The notes under the pieces are model-generated. The model was not told where the DNA came from and did not search any database. It worked only from the letters and a program-made list of their open reading frames with translations. 64,000 nt of DNA from positions 2,188,406-2,252,405 of the forward strand of contig CM035356.1 in the NCBI GenBank assembly GCA_020137815.1. Direction: 5' to 3'. Of the stretch, positions 39,293 to 54,055 are shown in pieces; within the stretch, counting starts at the first letter, position 1, and each line of letters opens with the position of its first letter. Position numbers and translations under genes: made by a program. This DNA comes from Hormiphora californensis (Eukaryota; Ctenophora; Tentaculata; Cydippida; Pleurobrachiidae).

Positions 39293-40442
39293 ATGCAATA
39301 ATAACAGAGATAGAACTAATTAAACAATGGGGTTGTTGTGACTTGTGGGGGAAATTTCATACTGACTTTGTAACGTCCATAATGAACAACTGCAGGCGAA
39401 AAAGAGAAAACTGTGAGACATTTGTTTTGGATAAGGGGATTGATATTCCAAGATTTTCTTAATCTTAATCTTATGTTTTGTGCTTAATTTGGAAAGTTTG
39501 TAAACAAATGAAGAGTTTTTACTTTTAGCTACCAATTTACAACATTTACTTACAACATTTACTTTTGTAAACTGCCATTTCATTTTCATACCCCAAACTG
39601 CAATTTAAAAAATTTAATGGACGTTGGACAAGGTCACTTATACTCACTATTCTCTATGAAGTTTCATTGAAACTTTCAATATCTGTGATTCACAGTGTGA
39701 AGGCATACCCTATAAACACTAAACATACCTTTCCTCAATGATCACCTTGAGCCAGTTGGAGAAACAGTTTCCGCTTCCGTTACAAACCCGCTACCGTTAT
39801 ATTGTGTATCAGGTTCCTTTAGCCAAACAAATAATTTATCTCCGGTTCATTTATTTCCTGAAAATAGAAATCATCTGTTGGCACTACAATTATGATGATT
39901 ATATTCGGCCGTGATAATGGAAGAGAGGGTGAAGCGGAAATAATGAATGCACGTGGGTATTCCTCAGAAAATTGATTTTCTAGATAAAAAGTGGCCGTGA
40001 CGAACAGTTCAGTTTACCAATTCTCGTAATTAGAACTGTGGAAATGTGACGCACGTTCTAAAACAGTCAACTCTCGATTTACCAGCTGATAATTATGTAC
40101 ATACAAACTCACTGAATTGATTTACCGGACTCAAGTCTCAACCCCTTTTTCCTTGCCTAGATAGACCTTCTTTCTTTAAAACATAAAAACTTTTTCCAAG
40201 ATTAATCGAGAGTTGACTGTGAATTAAACGGGAAAAGCGAGATCTTCGGTGGTAAATAACGTCAAACAATGCTTGAGAAAAAGGAGTACAAAAACAAAAA
40301 TCAATAAAAAGTTACGCGAACTAGCCGTTTCTTTTATTGGTATTTCACACACACAGTGCACCACACATGCACACATAGCCACACAAAGTTGTCATCTAAA
40401 AATCACACAAAGAAGTGAGTCTACTAATTTGGTCTCTCTCTC
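39293..40442. other. Convergent spacer
   Basis: Lies between the 3' ends of the PLAC8 gene (+) and the acidic-protein gene (-). AT-rich; no exon or repeat family recognised. Confidence 0.4.
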
Positions 40443-41704
40443 TCACGAATCGTCCGATGTTTCACAGCTATCCTCTAAGTCCATGGCCTCTCCCTCACTC
40501 CACTGATCTGATTCTTCTGATTGGTCCGCGACGGGTGATGACGTCACTACAGGATTGTTTGCGGAGGAGGATGACGGAGAGCGTGGGAAAAAGTGCTGCA
40601 ATAACGAGTCCATATCGTCTGAATAACTTTCATCGAGATGCGAATGTACTGATTTTGTGATAGTAAAACACCGATCAATGAACCGTTCCAGCTCTGCATC
40701 TGATTTCCGGTGTTCCAGTTTATCACCCAGTTTCCTCCGTAACTGGGCCGCATACTCGCAGGAATCTGACCGGTCCGCTGGGGCTGGTAGGTCGAACAAT
40801 CTGAACTTCACATCCCTAGGTGGTGGGACATCATCTAGAAGGGGTGGTGGTGACTCCCCTGCACTCTGTTCGCTGGTGTTGCTGACCATGGAGAGTTGTC
40901 GGACGGGGGCGGTGGCTCGCCTCCTAACGGGGGAGCTTGTCTCACACCCACTATCCCCATCATCCGCTACACAATCCTCATGATTCACCATCAGGAAGTC
41001 CTCGTCTTCCTCTTCCTGGCTTTTCAGTCGGACACGAGTTAGTTCCACCTCTTTTTGCAGGGAACGGGTCCGGGAAATGAGGGAGGAACGGTCACATTTG
41101 GTTACCGAGCCAAATGTTTTTGGTCGTGGGAGGAGGGGCGGCGGTTGGGATTTTTTGATCCGTACATTCTTGTTGATGATTTCGGTGCATTTATTGCGGA
41201 GTTGAGCGAATCTGTTTAGTTGGTGGACTCGTGCTCGAACTCGGGGCTGTTCAGTTATTACCGTTAACTCCTGGAACAAGGATTTATTGACGTTAGATTT
41301 GATGAAACATTTCAAGAATTAAGTCACCAGGAGATTAAATAACTTTGCGGCCAGAATTAAACATTCCTTACCTCTGAATTGTCAGCAAAGTATAACTCCT
41401 CCGATTCACTGTCTGATCTTTGGAGGGGGTGTGTATGGGATCTCTGCTGTAGACCTTGTTTTCGAGCCTTTACACCAGCTTGGAAAGCCTAGTAAAGATA
41501 TTAGATTAGATGAAATTCTTAGAAACAATGCCAGGAATCAAACACATCTCAAAATGAACGAACACATACCTGGCACATTTGAATTGTTTTTACAGCGGAC
41601 TTCAGATCATTTTGTTTCTTTATCTCACTCTCGAACTTCTCCACAAGACTGGCCACCCGGATTATCCGTTCCTCTTCAAAGTCCTCCTCATATTTGGCCA
41701 TCAT
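40443..41704 (-). CDS. Unidentified acidic protein with N-terminal coiled coil
   Basis: Exons in transcription order: 41570-41704, 41372-41488, 40443-41270, all phase 0; 359 aa. It starts at two adjacent Met codons. Residues 1-45 look like a charged coiled coil (EEDFEEERIIRVASLVEKF..). The middle is basic and Pro-rich (KKSQPPPLLPRP). The last half is Ser/Asp/Glu-rich, with an amphipathic segment (SDAELERFIDRCFTITKSV) and an acidic C terminus. I recognise no family. The composition fits an intracellular scaffold or nuclear regulator, but that is a guess. The good splice sites and long exon make a real gene likely. A TIR element with promoter boxes lies about 90 bp upstream of the start. Confidence 0.75.
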
Positions 41705-41790
41705 GGTCTTGAGGGGGACACGTATAGTTTAGTAACCTCAATAAAAGAAAGTAATTTCAATAACAAGATTGTGGAATTAGAGCTGTTGTA

Positions 41791-41896
41791 TGAACCGACC
41801 GAATCAGGAAATACTGGTCCCTGATTGGCTGATAACCAGTCACGTGACCTAAATAACGAGTTCTGATTGGTTGTTTACTTGGTTCGGTCGGTTCCT
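41791..41896. mobile_element. 106-bp TIR element with CCAAT and CACGTG boxes (copy 2), 11-bp target duplication
   Basis: Same element as 34425-34531, opposite orientation. It is flanked by GAGCTGTTGTA at 41780-41790 and 41897-41907, a perfect 11-bp direct repeat as made by Mutator-like elements (usually 8-11 bp). It carries GATTGG, GTCACGTGAC and GATTGG. Its position immediately upstream of the minus-strand gene starting at 41704 is promoter-proximal. Confidence 0.88.
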
Positions 41897-42251
41897 GAGC
41901 TGTTGTAGTTTGATGAGTAAGGGGTGAGTAACAACAAGTTGTTGTGGTGCCTGGTGGACTGAGATCAAGAACTAGAAGGGCAGCAAAGCTACAATATTAT
42001 TCGTAGAAAATATAACAACATCAAGCTCTTAGTAGTATCGTTATCATACAACGCAGAAGCAAGTGGGCTTTTGTGTTTGTCAGTGAGATAGCAGTAATAT
42101 GACCTTGAGAGAAAGAGGGAGAGAGAGGAGAGAGCTAGAGGGGAGAGACAGCCCATGGTCAAAGTCTAACTAAAAAGGTAGGTCCGCCATATTATGTCAA
42201 GGCGAATGGGCTACATAATATTTATTTCTGTCAGGACAACCCAACTAGTAA

Positions 42252-43877
42252 GGGGATTTTAGTATATTTTTTCAGCAAAATTTTTAACAAGCTAATTTCT
42301 TCACCAATAGGTCCGGATAGGTGTCTAGTATGACCAAAAAAAGTACACGATAATCGGAAGTGCGCATGCGCGCTGAGCGCGCAAGAAGTAAACACATGTA
42401 ATTACATGTATTTCTAGCCTGGCTCTATCTCCAACCGTTTGGCCGCTATTTGGCTTTAAAGATGCTCAAAATCGGGCTTTTTACCGTTTTTTTGCTCATT
42501 TTGAGCATCTTTAAAGCCAAATAGCGGCCAAACGGTTGGAGATAGAGCTTAAAAGTCCGACGTCGACCCCCCATAACTTAGCTATTGCCTATAAAATGGC
42601 ACCAGTGAAAAGTCTCTAAATCATTCCTAAGTGGCTATAGCCATATAGCCAAAATACGGTTATGCGCATATCTAATTATCCAATTATCTAATTAACCAGA
42701 TGAGATAGAGACTTAATTCCAGCACCTACCCCCACTAATGCGAGGACGCTACACAATCTAGTGCCCTTGATTTTTTCTCTACTCGTCTCATAAGATGGTT
42801 TTTGGGTTTTCGTGCCAGGCTAGAAATACATGTAATTACATGTGTTTACTTCTTGCGCGCTCAGTGCGCGTGCGCACTAGGGTGTGCTATTTCAAATTTT
42901 TTTCGACTAGGCCATTCAGTATCTAGCTAATGTGAAACTATGGACAATTCTCTATCACATCAGCAAAACAGAATCGAGATAGTGTTTGTCAGTTACGTTG
43001 GCATCGCGATTTAAAAAGTGTACTTTTTAACCGAAAAATGGTAAAAACAGGGAAATATGTGTGGTTTTCACCAGTTTTTGACTTGTTTTGTTCAAACCTT
43101 TTTATTTTATTTTATAGGTCGAACAAGGCAATTTTTGACATGTTCTTGATATCAACTTTTTATGTTCAGGATCGTGTTCAGCACCTCGAAACTGACAAGA
43201 ATTGATATGCATCATTAAATGATGCTAAAGTTCATTTTTGACCTAAAAATGTTCATTTTTGACAAAAAATGTTCATTTTGGACATGTTCCTAAATTTTGA
43301 GAGCTTTTTCATGAACGGGATCGTGTTCCGCAGGCCAAAATTAGTCGATTACAACCGAAATTTGCTTTCCACCAAGAAAAACTAAAAAAAATTAAAATTC
43401 GTCCCCACGATTCTGCAAGTTGGTAAAATTAGCAAGAAAAAAAGGGAGAAAAATTTTTATTTTTGTTCATAAAGTGGATATCTGAAGACTCAAACTGAAA
43501 GTAACAGTTGTATAAGTTGTCACGAGACGATTTATATGTGTGTTTTGTTCGAAATCACGCCCTAAAACAGACTTTTTGAAATGAATATGCCCATATATGG
43601 GCATAGCTCGTGCCAACGTAATTGGGCCATGGTAGAGCCAAAACTTTGTGATAAAATGTTTTAGAATGATCGTAGGAGCTCATTTAACCCGATACCAAGT
43701 GAAATTTTGAATTAAATTAACCATTTGAAAAAATAGCACACCGCATAGCACTGCGCACTTCCGATTACCGTGTACTTTTTTTTGGTCATACTAGACACCT
43801 ATCCGGACCTATTGGTGAAGAAATTAGCTTGTTAAAAATTTTGCTGAAAACTTGGCCCTTTTTTTACTAAAATCCCC
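42252..43877. mobile_element. Large foldback element (Harbinger-like TAA flank), interrupted by 864-bp copy C
   Basis: Ends GGGGATTTTAGTA and TACTAAAATCCCC with TAA on both sides. Arms of about 170 bp (AATTTCTTCACCAATAGGTC..) face each other. The right arm is broken by copy C of the 864-bp family. The loop contains a second hairpin with 50-base arms (about 42423-42473 and 42499-42548). A 3-bp TWA flank is typical of PIF/Harbinger elements; no transposase. Confidence 0.8.
42880..43742. mobile_element. 864-bp TIR element, copy C
   Basis: Matches copy A base for base by eye from GGGTGTGCTATTTC to TAGCACACC; the final C is changed and the right-hand TA sits three bases further on. Inserted in the right arm of the foldback 42252-43877. 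Confidence 0.9.
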
Positions 43878-43904
43878 TAACTAAACTGTGCATCAGATTT
43901 AGTA

Positions 43905-44075
43905 CAGTCGGACCCCGATTTAGGGACACCCTCGGGGGAAAGGCTCTTGTCCACTAAATCGGGGTGTCCACTAAATCGGGGTCAAATAAGGTTAATTTCC
44001 TATATTGGGGGGAAAAATCCTGTCCCTAAATCGGGGTGCCACTAAATCGGGGGGCCCTAAATCGGGGTCCGACTG
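43905..44075. mobile_element. 171-bp pogo-like MITE (copy 2)
   Basis: Same length and ends as the element at 19372 but inverted and diverged (roughly 85% similar by eye). Flanked by TA at 43903-43904 and 44076-44077. Confidence 0.85.
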
Positions 44076-44399
44076 TACTCTGCACTGATTTTCTAAAATA
44101 CAGCAAGGACTGAACTGCACTCTGCAGGTCTCGCCTGAGCTGCAGCACTACTACCCGCCTATCACCAACCACCACTCTTTAACTGGCGATGACACACGCT
44201 CAGTAAACATACTCAGTACCTACAGATATAGAAAACCAAACCAGCTTGTAGCAAGCAATGGCAGTATTATTTGTCATCTAAATAAAATTGGGTCTCGACT
44301 AAAGGCTGTTAGATTGCTAAGAGAAATTAGAAAGAGAGCATTGGTTAGTAACCATTGGTTACTGTCAATTTAGGTGAAAAAAGATAGTGAGCGAGATAG

Positions 44400-45119
<720 letters not shown>

Positions 45120-45273
45120 AAAAAAAGGGATAGAGGAGAAAAAGATAACAGAAGCTTATCGAGGTTTGACTTATCATACGAGTATCGGATTATCAAACAA
45201 CAGCTGTTGTGTCCTTTTTTTACTTTCTCGTCTTTTCTTTTTCTCTCTCTCACAACTCCTACAACACAAACAT

Positions 45274-46614
45274 GGGGGGGGGGCCCGCGTATTAAAATGT
45301 CCTTTAATGTCCCTCGATTTTTGGGACATTAAATTGTCCGTTATTATTTAGGACATTAAAAGACATTAAAGGACATTATAAGACATTAAAAGACATTAAA
45401 TTATAACTTCCAAAAACCATTCCAAAATGTGTTACCAAACATGTTTACCACCAATGTACTACTAAAGGTCCCATCTTTCGATTCCAATGAATGTCATAAA
45501 TGTTCACTGGTGATTAGGCTTGCTTTTGCATGGTGCGTGGGTGCGGTACCTTTTTTACATACATGCATATTTCTAGCCTAGACGATGTCTCAAAATCATC
45601 TTATGAAACGAGTAGAAAAGACACCGAAGGCTTTAGAGTGAGAGAGAACAGCCCCGATTTTGATGAAACTTGGTCAGAATAGTGTTTGGTGTCAAAAAAA
45701 ATTTAGTGCTCAACTCCTAAATTTACGATTTTTAGGTTTTTTTTGGTTTTTATGGGTTTCAGGAACGTCCTAGAACAAAATGAATAGAACCATCTTTCTC
45801 AGCGTGAAATTCTGTATCGATTTTAGTGGCTGTAAACCTTTCTATGACGTAGAGTTATCCCGAACGGGTACATGTTATAGGGGCGGGTACATGTTTTAGG
45901 CTAACGGGCGAACCTCTTGTCAGAACACCATGTTATAGGTACTCAATCGACGTGTATTGGTGAGGAAATCATTTTAGTGAAAACCATTTTGATCTGCGAT
46001 GTCTGTGTAACGAATAAAACCTAAAAAACCTTACCACATGAAGCATACCCGTTTGGTTTTTGGGATAACTACGTCATAGAAAGGTTTATAGCCACTATGA
46101 TCGATGCAGAATTTCACGCCGAGAAAGATGATGATATTTATTTTGTTCTAGGACGTTCCTGAAACCCATAAAAGCCAAAAAACCTAAAAAACCTAAAAAA
46201 ACCTAAATTAAGGATTTGAGCACTCAAAAATTTTTTGACTTCTAATTATACATCAAAGACCATTCTGACTGAGTTTCATCAAAATCGGGGCTATTTTCAC
46301 TTTAAAACCTTGACATTTAGTCCAAAACTTCAAAATTTCCGGGGTTCGCTTAGAGGTACAGGGCCACCCTAAAATGAGGCTTAATCACCCCCAACATCTA
46401 TGGTATTGGTTGGAATCGATAGAGGGGACATTAGAAGTAAATATTAAGTGGTTGAAAACACCATTTTAGTTTAATAATAGCTGAAAATTCATGTTTTAAT
46501 TAAATGTCCTTTAATGTCTTTTAATGTCTTTTAATGTCCTTTAATGTCCCAGGGACATTAAAGTCAGACGTGTTTATTTAGGACATGGATATTAAATTCA
46601 CGCGGCCCCCCCCC
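45274..46614. mobile_element. 1341-bp element with G-run ends and 8-bp target duplication
   Basis: Starts with a run of ten Gs then CCCGCGT and ends CGCGG plus nine Cs. A perfect 8-bp repeat ACAAACAT flanks it (45266-45273, 46615-46622). Subterminal blocks repeat GGACATTAAA/AGACATTAAA on the left and TTTAATGTCC on the right. An inner diverged inverted repeat spans about 45645-45880 and 46060-46310. No transposase. An 8-bp duplication fits hAT-like integration, but the G-run ends are unusual for that group. Confidence 0.82.
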
Positions 46615-47300
46615 ACAAACATACTCCTTCCCTTCTACAGCGACCTAAGTGACGGTATACTATCAAGACAGAGCTAGTACAAACAGTATACTACAAATAT
46701 AGTGTAGATGCTACATATTATTCCTTCCGTCTCTGTATACTATAAGTTCAAAACAACCAGCTCTCACTCATTGATCGAGCACTATCGGGTTTTTGGCGCC
46801 CTCTATAGTATACTATAAGTTCCTATAAGATTAGAGGTGTGTGTCAAGTGTGACAGATTGACACTTTAATGAACAGCATATATCGGTATTTATTTATTAG
46901 GATATTATCTAGGTATAGGTGTTGCTAATTGTACGCCGACTACCACACATGTCTGTATCTTGGCAGTGGTGGCTGGCCTGAGCTATAATTCCTGAATGAT
47001 TTCATATGATTTGGATTTACATGACTATGAAAATCATGTGTAACGATCACATATATATATGTGATACGAGATGACGGTGAATAAATTGAGGGATGAAGAT
47101 TGAAAATTATATTAAGCTACCAGAAAAGAAAGAAGAGAGCTCTCTAAAAAATATTAAAATTAAATATAATGAGTAATTCAAAGCAAGAAGAGGTCCAAGA
47201 GCAAGAAAGCGAGAAATTGATGGCGAGAGAAGAACATGAAGGGAATGAAAAAAATAGAAAGCGAATGAGAAGATTACCGGGTAATGTCGAGCTCTCGGTA

Positions 47301-47416
<116 letters not shown>

Positions 47417-47473
47417 TGAGATAATAAAGGGAGAGAGCTCTTTGAATAATTATTTATCATTACACATTGCCGT

Positions 47474-47507
<34 letters not shown>

Positions 47508-50500
47508 TTCTCATCATAATCGCAGGAACGAAGTACATTATTGCCATTTTCTAGAATATCACATTTCCTGATATTAATGCAGGTGTTTCTGATAGCCATG
47601 CGGACAAAATCACGATAATAAAGTTCATTAAATGAACATATATCTTTGTCACAAATTAAAAACAACGATAGTTTTTAAGGTCTATACACATGTTTCATGA
47701 TGTCCCACGAGGGGACACCAATCATCAGTAGATATCTTTGTCTGAAGAAGCTGGATAGAACAACGAGGTGTGAGCCAATTTAATATTCATATCATATCAT
47801 GTTCATAGTATGCATATTAAAATTATTCCACCCAACATATAATTCATAATCATTCACAACCCGTTCCACCTGTCAGAGCATTGGCCTGACCCATTCTCGT
47901 TTCTCTCAAAGCGCGAGAACTGTGGTCAGAGCATTGGCCTGACAGCGTTCCACCGAAGATATATAAGACATGATAACATAGTTTACGAAATATTTATCTG
48001 GATTCTAGGGTAAAGATCACCCAGTTAACTTTTGACGACGGGCGGTAGCTGCAGGGGTCCGATCACACTGCATTATCACACCTGATCACACACATACAAT
48101 CACGTGTTGAGGTTGTCCAGACAGTGTCTCAGCTGCCCCATCAAAGAATTGAATTGTTCATACAAGCAAGGACACAGTGTCAATTAGTGACTCAATCAAA
48201 GAAGAACAGCAGTTTGAACATATATATTTGTGTGAGGAGGCCACATCCAGACAATATGTGAATGGCTCAACCCCCCCCCCCCTTGAAGATACAGACAGCA
48301 CACAATAGCAGAGTAGTCTCCAAAGGAGAAGTGATCCCTGGCAGGGCTGCCATACACACACAGTCTACACATATTCTGTGTGTGTACCTATAATACAAGC
48401 AAACAAAGTGAGTGAATAATGGAACCAACAACAAACAAAGAGAGAGGATGTGGGTATAATATGGGACACTATAAACACACACATAGAGCATGGGTAATTG
48501 GAGCGGATAGATCAACACACTATTGAGGGCCTTTGAGGGGTGATCCCTTAGGGATCGGAGTTCTGACGTCATTGAACATGGAAAAAGGGGCCGTAAATTG
48601 TAGGGAATGTGGAGATAGATCGTTTAATATTAAAAAGAGGGGGCTCAAAAACAACAATGATGCATCACGTCATTCTAGTCCTTCTAGCCCATCAATCATA
48701 CCATATAATATCACCATCAGACCATATTCTAACTATGTGTATTTGACTTGCTTGACCTTGGGGCGCGCGAATAACAGTCTAACTTGGCAAGCTCGACCCT
48801 GTTACAAATGTAAATGAGGGTTAGAACACAACAAATGTGTACAACTCTGCAATGAAGCGCCTGTATAACAGTATAGGGAGAACCTACACACAACACACAC
48901 TGAATCAACAACGCAACCCTAATAATAGATAAAATATATGCTTGGATATGTGGAAGGAAGAGATTCAAAGCAAACAGTGAATAATAAAGAAGAAGTGGCA
49001 ATAGTTAATATTAAGATTATAGTTCTGTGAATGTTACCAGTCACATATAATATCATTCAAGCTCCACATAGAGAGGCAGAGAGAGGGAGGGAGAGAGGGA
49101 GAGAGAGAGGGAGGGAGAGAGAGAGAGAGAGAACCCTCTCTTGAAAAGACACATTATATTCAGTGCGTCTCGGGCGAGGAATGAAGCTGTAGTGCTCGGA
49201 GAAACGGGAGAAAGCAGCATTATTTATGAACAAAAACTTGCCGCCTGAATTAGGAAGCCCAGCTTGAAAGGATGGGGGTGACGAAGTTACAAAGAGAAAA
49301 CTGCTGTGATGAAGGGGAGAAGAATGTGGCACCTGGTAGTACTGTGGGAACCGGGGAATGAAGCTGAATAAAGAATATTATGTGAGAAGGAGAGAACTGG
49401 CCATTCAGAAGTGAGGAGAGAATTCTCAGTCAAATGTGAGAGAGAACTAGCTCCTATAGTGGAAGTGTGCAACCAGACTCGGAACACAATAGAAGCACGT
49501 GTACATGGAATGTGCGTGTTTCTGAAACAATACCCAACAATCTGAAGAGAGAAAGTTGGACACGGGGTTAAATGGTATCGTTTAGAAATGATGGACCAAT
49601 GCTGTGCTAGGGTGATATCAAATGGTCACCAGTTACACCACCAGTTACAGGGTGATATCAAATGGTCAATGAAGGGCACATTATCCAGCTGAATCATGAG
49701 ACCAAATCCAAAGAGTTGGCAGATCTACAAACCATGAGAGATCAAACAAACAAACGGACAAAGATTAGTACAAACCAAGAGAAATCTCATACAACAAGAA
49801 ACCAACCAAGAGGGCCATGTGTCATGTGTGTATCAACTAGGAAGCCCGTGTTACTATACCGCGTCAGAGAATCTCTGACAGAGATCTGTCACATATATAT
49901 CGGACACCCTGATACACATATGGCCTGAACTCTTCCTCCTCCTCCTCTTCTCTTGCTCTCTCTCTCTCTCTCGCTCCCCCACAACAATATGCCCATCTTC
50001 AGATATAATATCGCTGTCAACCTGCCAGGATTTCTCAATAGAACAGAATATTGAACTGAAAAGTGAAGAAATGGCATACAAAATCACCAGAGAATTGTCA
50101 GTCAACGATCCCTAATTTTCCGAATTACAGTTTGATAAATCCGGTCCGATCAATGACAGGTGTGAAAATTGCCGTCAAGTCAAACCTACAAATTTCCACA
50201 AATTCCATCTTATAGGGGGACGGGCTCCCTTATTCTTTTCGGGGCCGGGAAAAGGCCAATATCAGCGGGAGAGATCAAAAATTGAGGTACACAAAATGGT
50301 GTAAGGGTCAACTAAGGACAGAACAACTATATCCCCATTAGTTACAACAGCCCCAGGGTCATACGCAGGGGAGAGGGACAGAGAGCTAAAAGGGGTGGAT
50401 TGTGTGGAGTCTTGATAATTCTCCGAAACAGAACAAGATCTGGATAGGGTGCAGCTGTCAGTCAGCAACATTACATCCATCTGCAACAACACCCTGACCT

Positions 50501-50671
50501 CAACATTCTACAGAACAAGTCTAAATTACCTCCGATATAAATAAAGTCTCAATTGTACCTCAATTATGAAGAGACACTCAGGATGACAAGCTTTTCTAAA
50601 TTTAACCCTCTTATTCCTCTTGAACCAGCTAGTCTCACGCAACAATTCAATGCGTTCTGTCCCTCAAATAA

Positions 50672-50672
<1 letters not shown>

Positions 50673-50762
<90 letters not shown>

Positions 50763-50860
50763 GTGGTTAGATAAACGAGATAGGTATAACTGCAACTGGT
50801 GCTGAGTTTTATATTAGATCACAAAACTAACTGAGCAGACGGTAGTGTGCATGGACCCAG

Positions 50861-50942
<82 letters not shown>

Positions 50943-50949
50943 CTCTCTC
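50673..50949 (+). repeat. Two (CT)n microsatellites
   Basis: Pure CT runs at 50673-50759 and 50863-50938, about 100 bp apart. Confidence 0.95.
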
Positions 50950-53190
50950 ACTCAAGCAGTGCAATGTGTTCCATCTGTCAACAGAACTGAGCTCACCGAG
51001 CTAGAGAGTACACATGTTATAATGGCGGGAAGAGGCATGGATGTTTGGGAGAGATGTAGAACGGGGTCTGAAAAATAATATTTCCATATAGGTTGACAAT
51101 TGACAATTATGAATCTTTAGAATTACTGGATCAAATGAAATGTATAAATTTTGACAATGGGGTGAGGAATTAGAGTTTGTAGAGTATCACGATCAGATCA
51201 TAGAAGACAAAGCAGAATCCTGACAAGTGCTGGAATCACGTACACACTATTGTGACAGAATAATAGGAGGGATGATTTGAGAGAACAAAGACAGGAGAGA
51301 TTTGGGAGTATATACTGTGAATATGTCTAGACTGGAACTGTGAGACTGGATTTTACAGAAACTGGAGGATAGGGATTGGAGAAAACTCTCTCTTTTTCTC
51401 TCAACCAAGTGAATAATATTCGAGGGTGGCTAATGATCCTCCCAATAAGGCTAGACATTTATCAACATGCGGCAATACACACAGAAGCTGCAAATCTGAG
51501 CAACTAAAATAGTGAAAATATAATTTCCCAACTCGAATGAACATGTTCTGCAGAGTTGCGGCCGTGGACAGAGCCTTTTAACTAAAACTCCCGGTAAACA
51601 TATATTCATTCTAAGTGTGGAAATAGCTGGAGAAGAGCTAGAAATGTCGATTGCGTAACACACACAGGCATAAATTTTCTAACTGTGTCTCTCTAGTTTC
51701 TGTCTCTTTTCATCATTTTCTCTTTCGATACTAAAAGTAGTGCTCAAGGATCAGTTTGACGTGTGATAGGAACGCGATGATGACGCCCCCCTCATGGAAT
51801 GGCTGAAATAAACAAAAGAAATGAGAGAGAAAGATAGCTTTATCTAAAGCAACAGTTCTATAACAAGTCACAAGAGGGTCCTATATGCAGCTTGTATTTT
51901 ATACATCTCTCAATGAATATATATACTAACCTCCCTCCCCTGTATAATATATGGCTAAATGGGTACATAACAATTATACATGAGCATATTATATTAGGTC
52001 AGGCCTATATATATTATAACTGCAGGAAGCTGCCGATCATTATCATGTTTAGAGAGAGATCATAGGGCATGAAGCTGACTTGGTATCACGTATGAACAAT
52101 TATACACTTAGCCCGTGTGTTATACGAGTGGTGTTACAATGACTAAACTGCAGTAAAGAAGCTGACACGGAATAAGATAGGAACTAGAAGTGATATCTTA
52201 TCTGGAGATCCAATTTCACACATTTACCGGCATTACCACGTTCATGGGGTGGTTACGAAGTCACCCCTAATATTGCTTTCGCGGAGGGGTAATTTCATTA
52301 CCAAGGGGGGGGGGGGGGGAACGTTCATTTCACCCCGATTATTCTAGAAATTGTTGTAAGAACGAACAATTCTAGAAATGAAGGTTGAACAAACTAATGA
52401 CGTAGTACGTCTTTCTCAATACCTGACCAACTATGTAGAATCTAGAAAAAGTGAACAGCATGATACGAGTTTACAATAACTAAATTATATCGTTCTTTAT
52501 CTTGCAACCCAACAAGTCTGCTGTCATGACTCATGTGGTCCACCCGTCCACATGATATGCAAATTCTATCAGAAACAGAACAAGCACTCTCTCCTTCTTT
52601 CTCTCTAAACCTCTTTTCTCTCTTGACAAACATATTATATTCCACTGCAATTGTAGCAAGTGCTATAATGTGGCAAAGAATAGACCTCGCACAACAGTCA
52701 GAGCCAGAACTCAGAACACGCATTATATCTCACTTCCCCAACCCTCTCTATCTCACACACACACACTCTCTCTCTCTCTCTCTCTCTCGCTTGTATTTAC
52801 CCCACCCTTCCCTCTCTCTCAAAATTGCTTCTTCCGACTGAGAGACCCTCCTAATATTTCAACACTCATGTGTATAACTCATGGTCTAAGTATCACAATT
52901 CGCACACAAGTGGGCTGTTGTATTGAACAGGTGGTCGTTAGTTGTCTAAGCTGGGGCATGCAAATATGGATCCGACAATCTATAAATCTACCTTCCTCTT
53001 CCACTCTCTTCGATTATTCCACTAGATCATTACGTTTATAATAGCGTTCTCAGGAATCAAGAAAGATAAACAGATCGCACAAAATTGCATCAAGAAGACT
53101 CAGGAGAGTAGTACTGGCGTGGTAACAATAAATGAGGCGATAGTTGAAAATTTTCACGCAAATTGCTGCTAGAAGAGTTTCTCTCTCTCT

Positions 53191-53192
53191 CT

Positions 53193-53279
<87 letters not shown>
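53191..53279 (+). repeat. (CT)n microsatellite
   Basis: CT run with one interruption. Arg/Glu frames on the other strand are artefacts. Confidence 0.95.
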
Positions 53280-54007
53280 TCCCGTCTCCCGTACCAGTAG
53301 TTACAGGAGTGATTACCCCCGATGAGTGTGCTGCAGCAGCGGGATCGGCGCATCATGATCATCATGTGTCGAGGAGTGAGATCGTAGCCAATTATACACA
53401 TCTCTCATTCGAGAGAGAGCTAGGGCACACATATTCTCTAGAACACACTATACGAGACATGGGAATCCAATGCAGTGATTCCCGAGCAAGATCTTTGGAG
53501 GGAGAGAGAATTAGGCCAAGCTCAGAGCTGCTCCTGCACCAATGTAAGGGGACCTAGATGGAGCAAATTAGGGCTCATGCATTTATTTACTGTACAAGAT
53601 TAGAGCTATACGAGCTGAGCTATCCTAGTTAGTTGGAAATAATTAAATGGGGAGGGGCTTTAATTAAATAGGGAGCGCTGGGAGGGGCTTTAATTAAATA
53701 GGGAGCTGGGAGGGGCTGCTACTACAGTTCATAATTGAGCCATTATAAAAATGGCCGAGTGGGCCAGGCAGCAGGAAATGTGAATATGTCACATGGATAG
53801 ACAACTACTCCCCAGTCCCCACTCAACATGTCTTCTAAGATCAAAAAACATCAAATGATTCGATCTATGCACCCGACAAACGATATAATGGTGGCGGTAC
53901 TGCAGATAGTTCATAGTTAAAGGCGGAAACGTGTAGAAACACTGTGGGTACTACACACATGTGCCAGAGATGTGTGTGTGGGTACAGATGGTTTAGAGGA
54001 AGGAAAC

Positions 54008-54055
<48 letters not shown>

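Noticed and set aside
47870-47955. tRNA-like or SINE-like pattern in the duplicated TCAGAGCATTGGCCTGAC
   Set aside because: No acceptor stem, anticodon arm or B box could be fitted.
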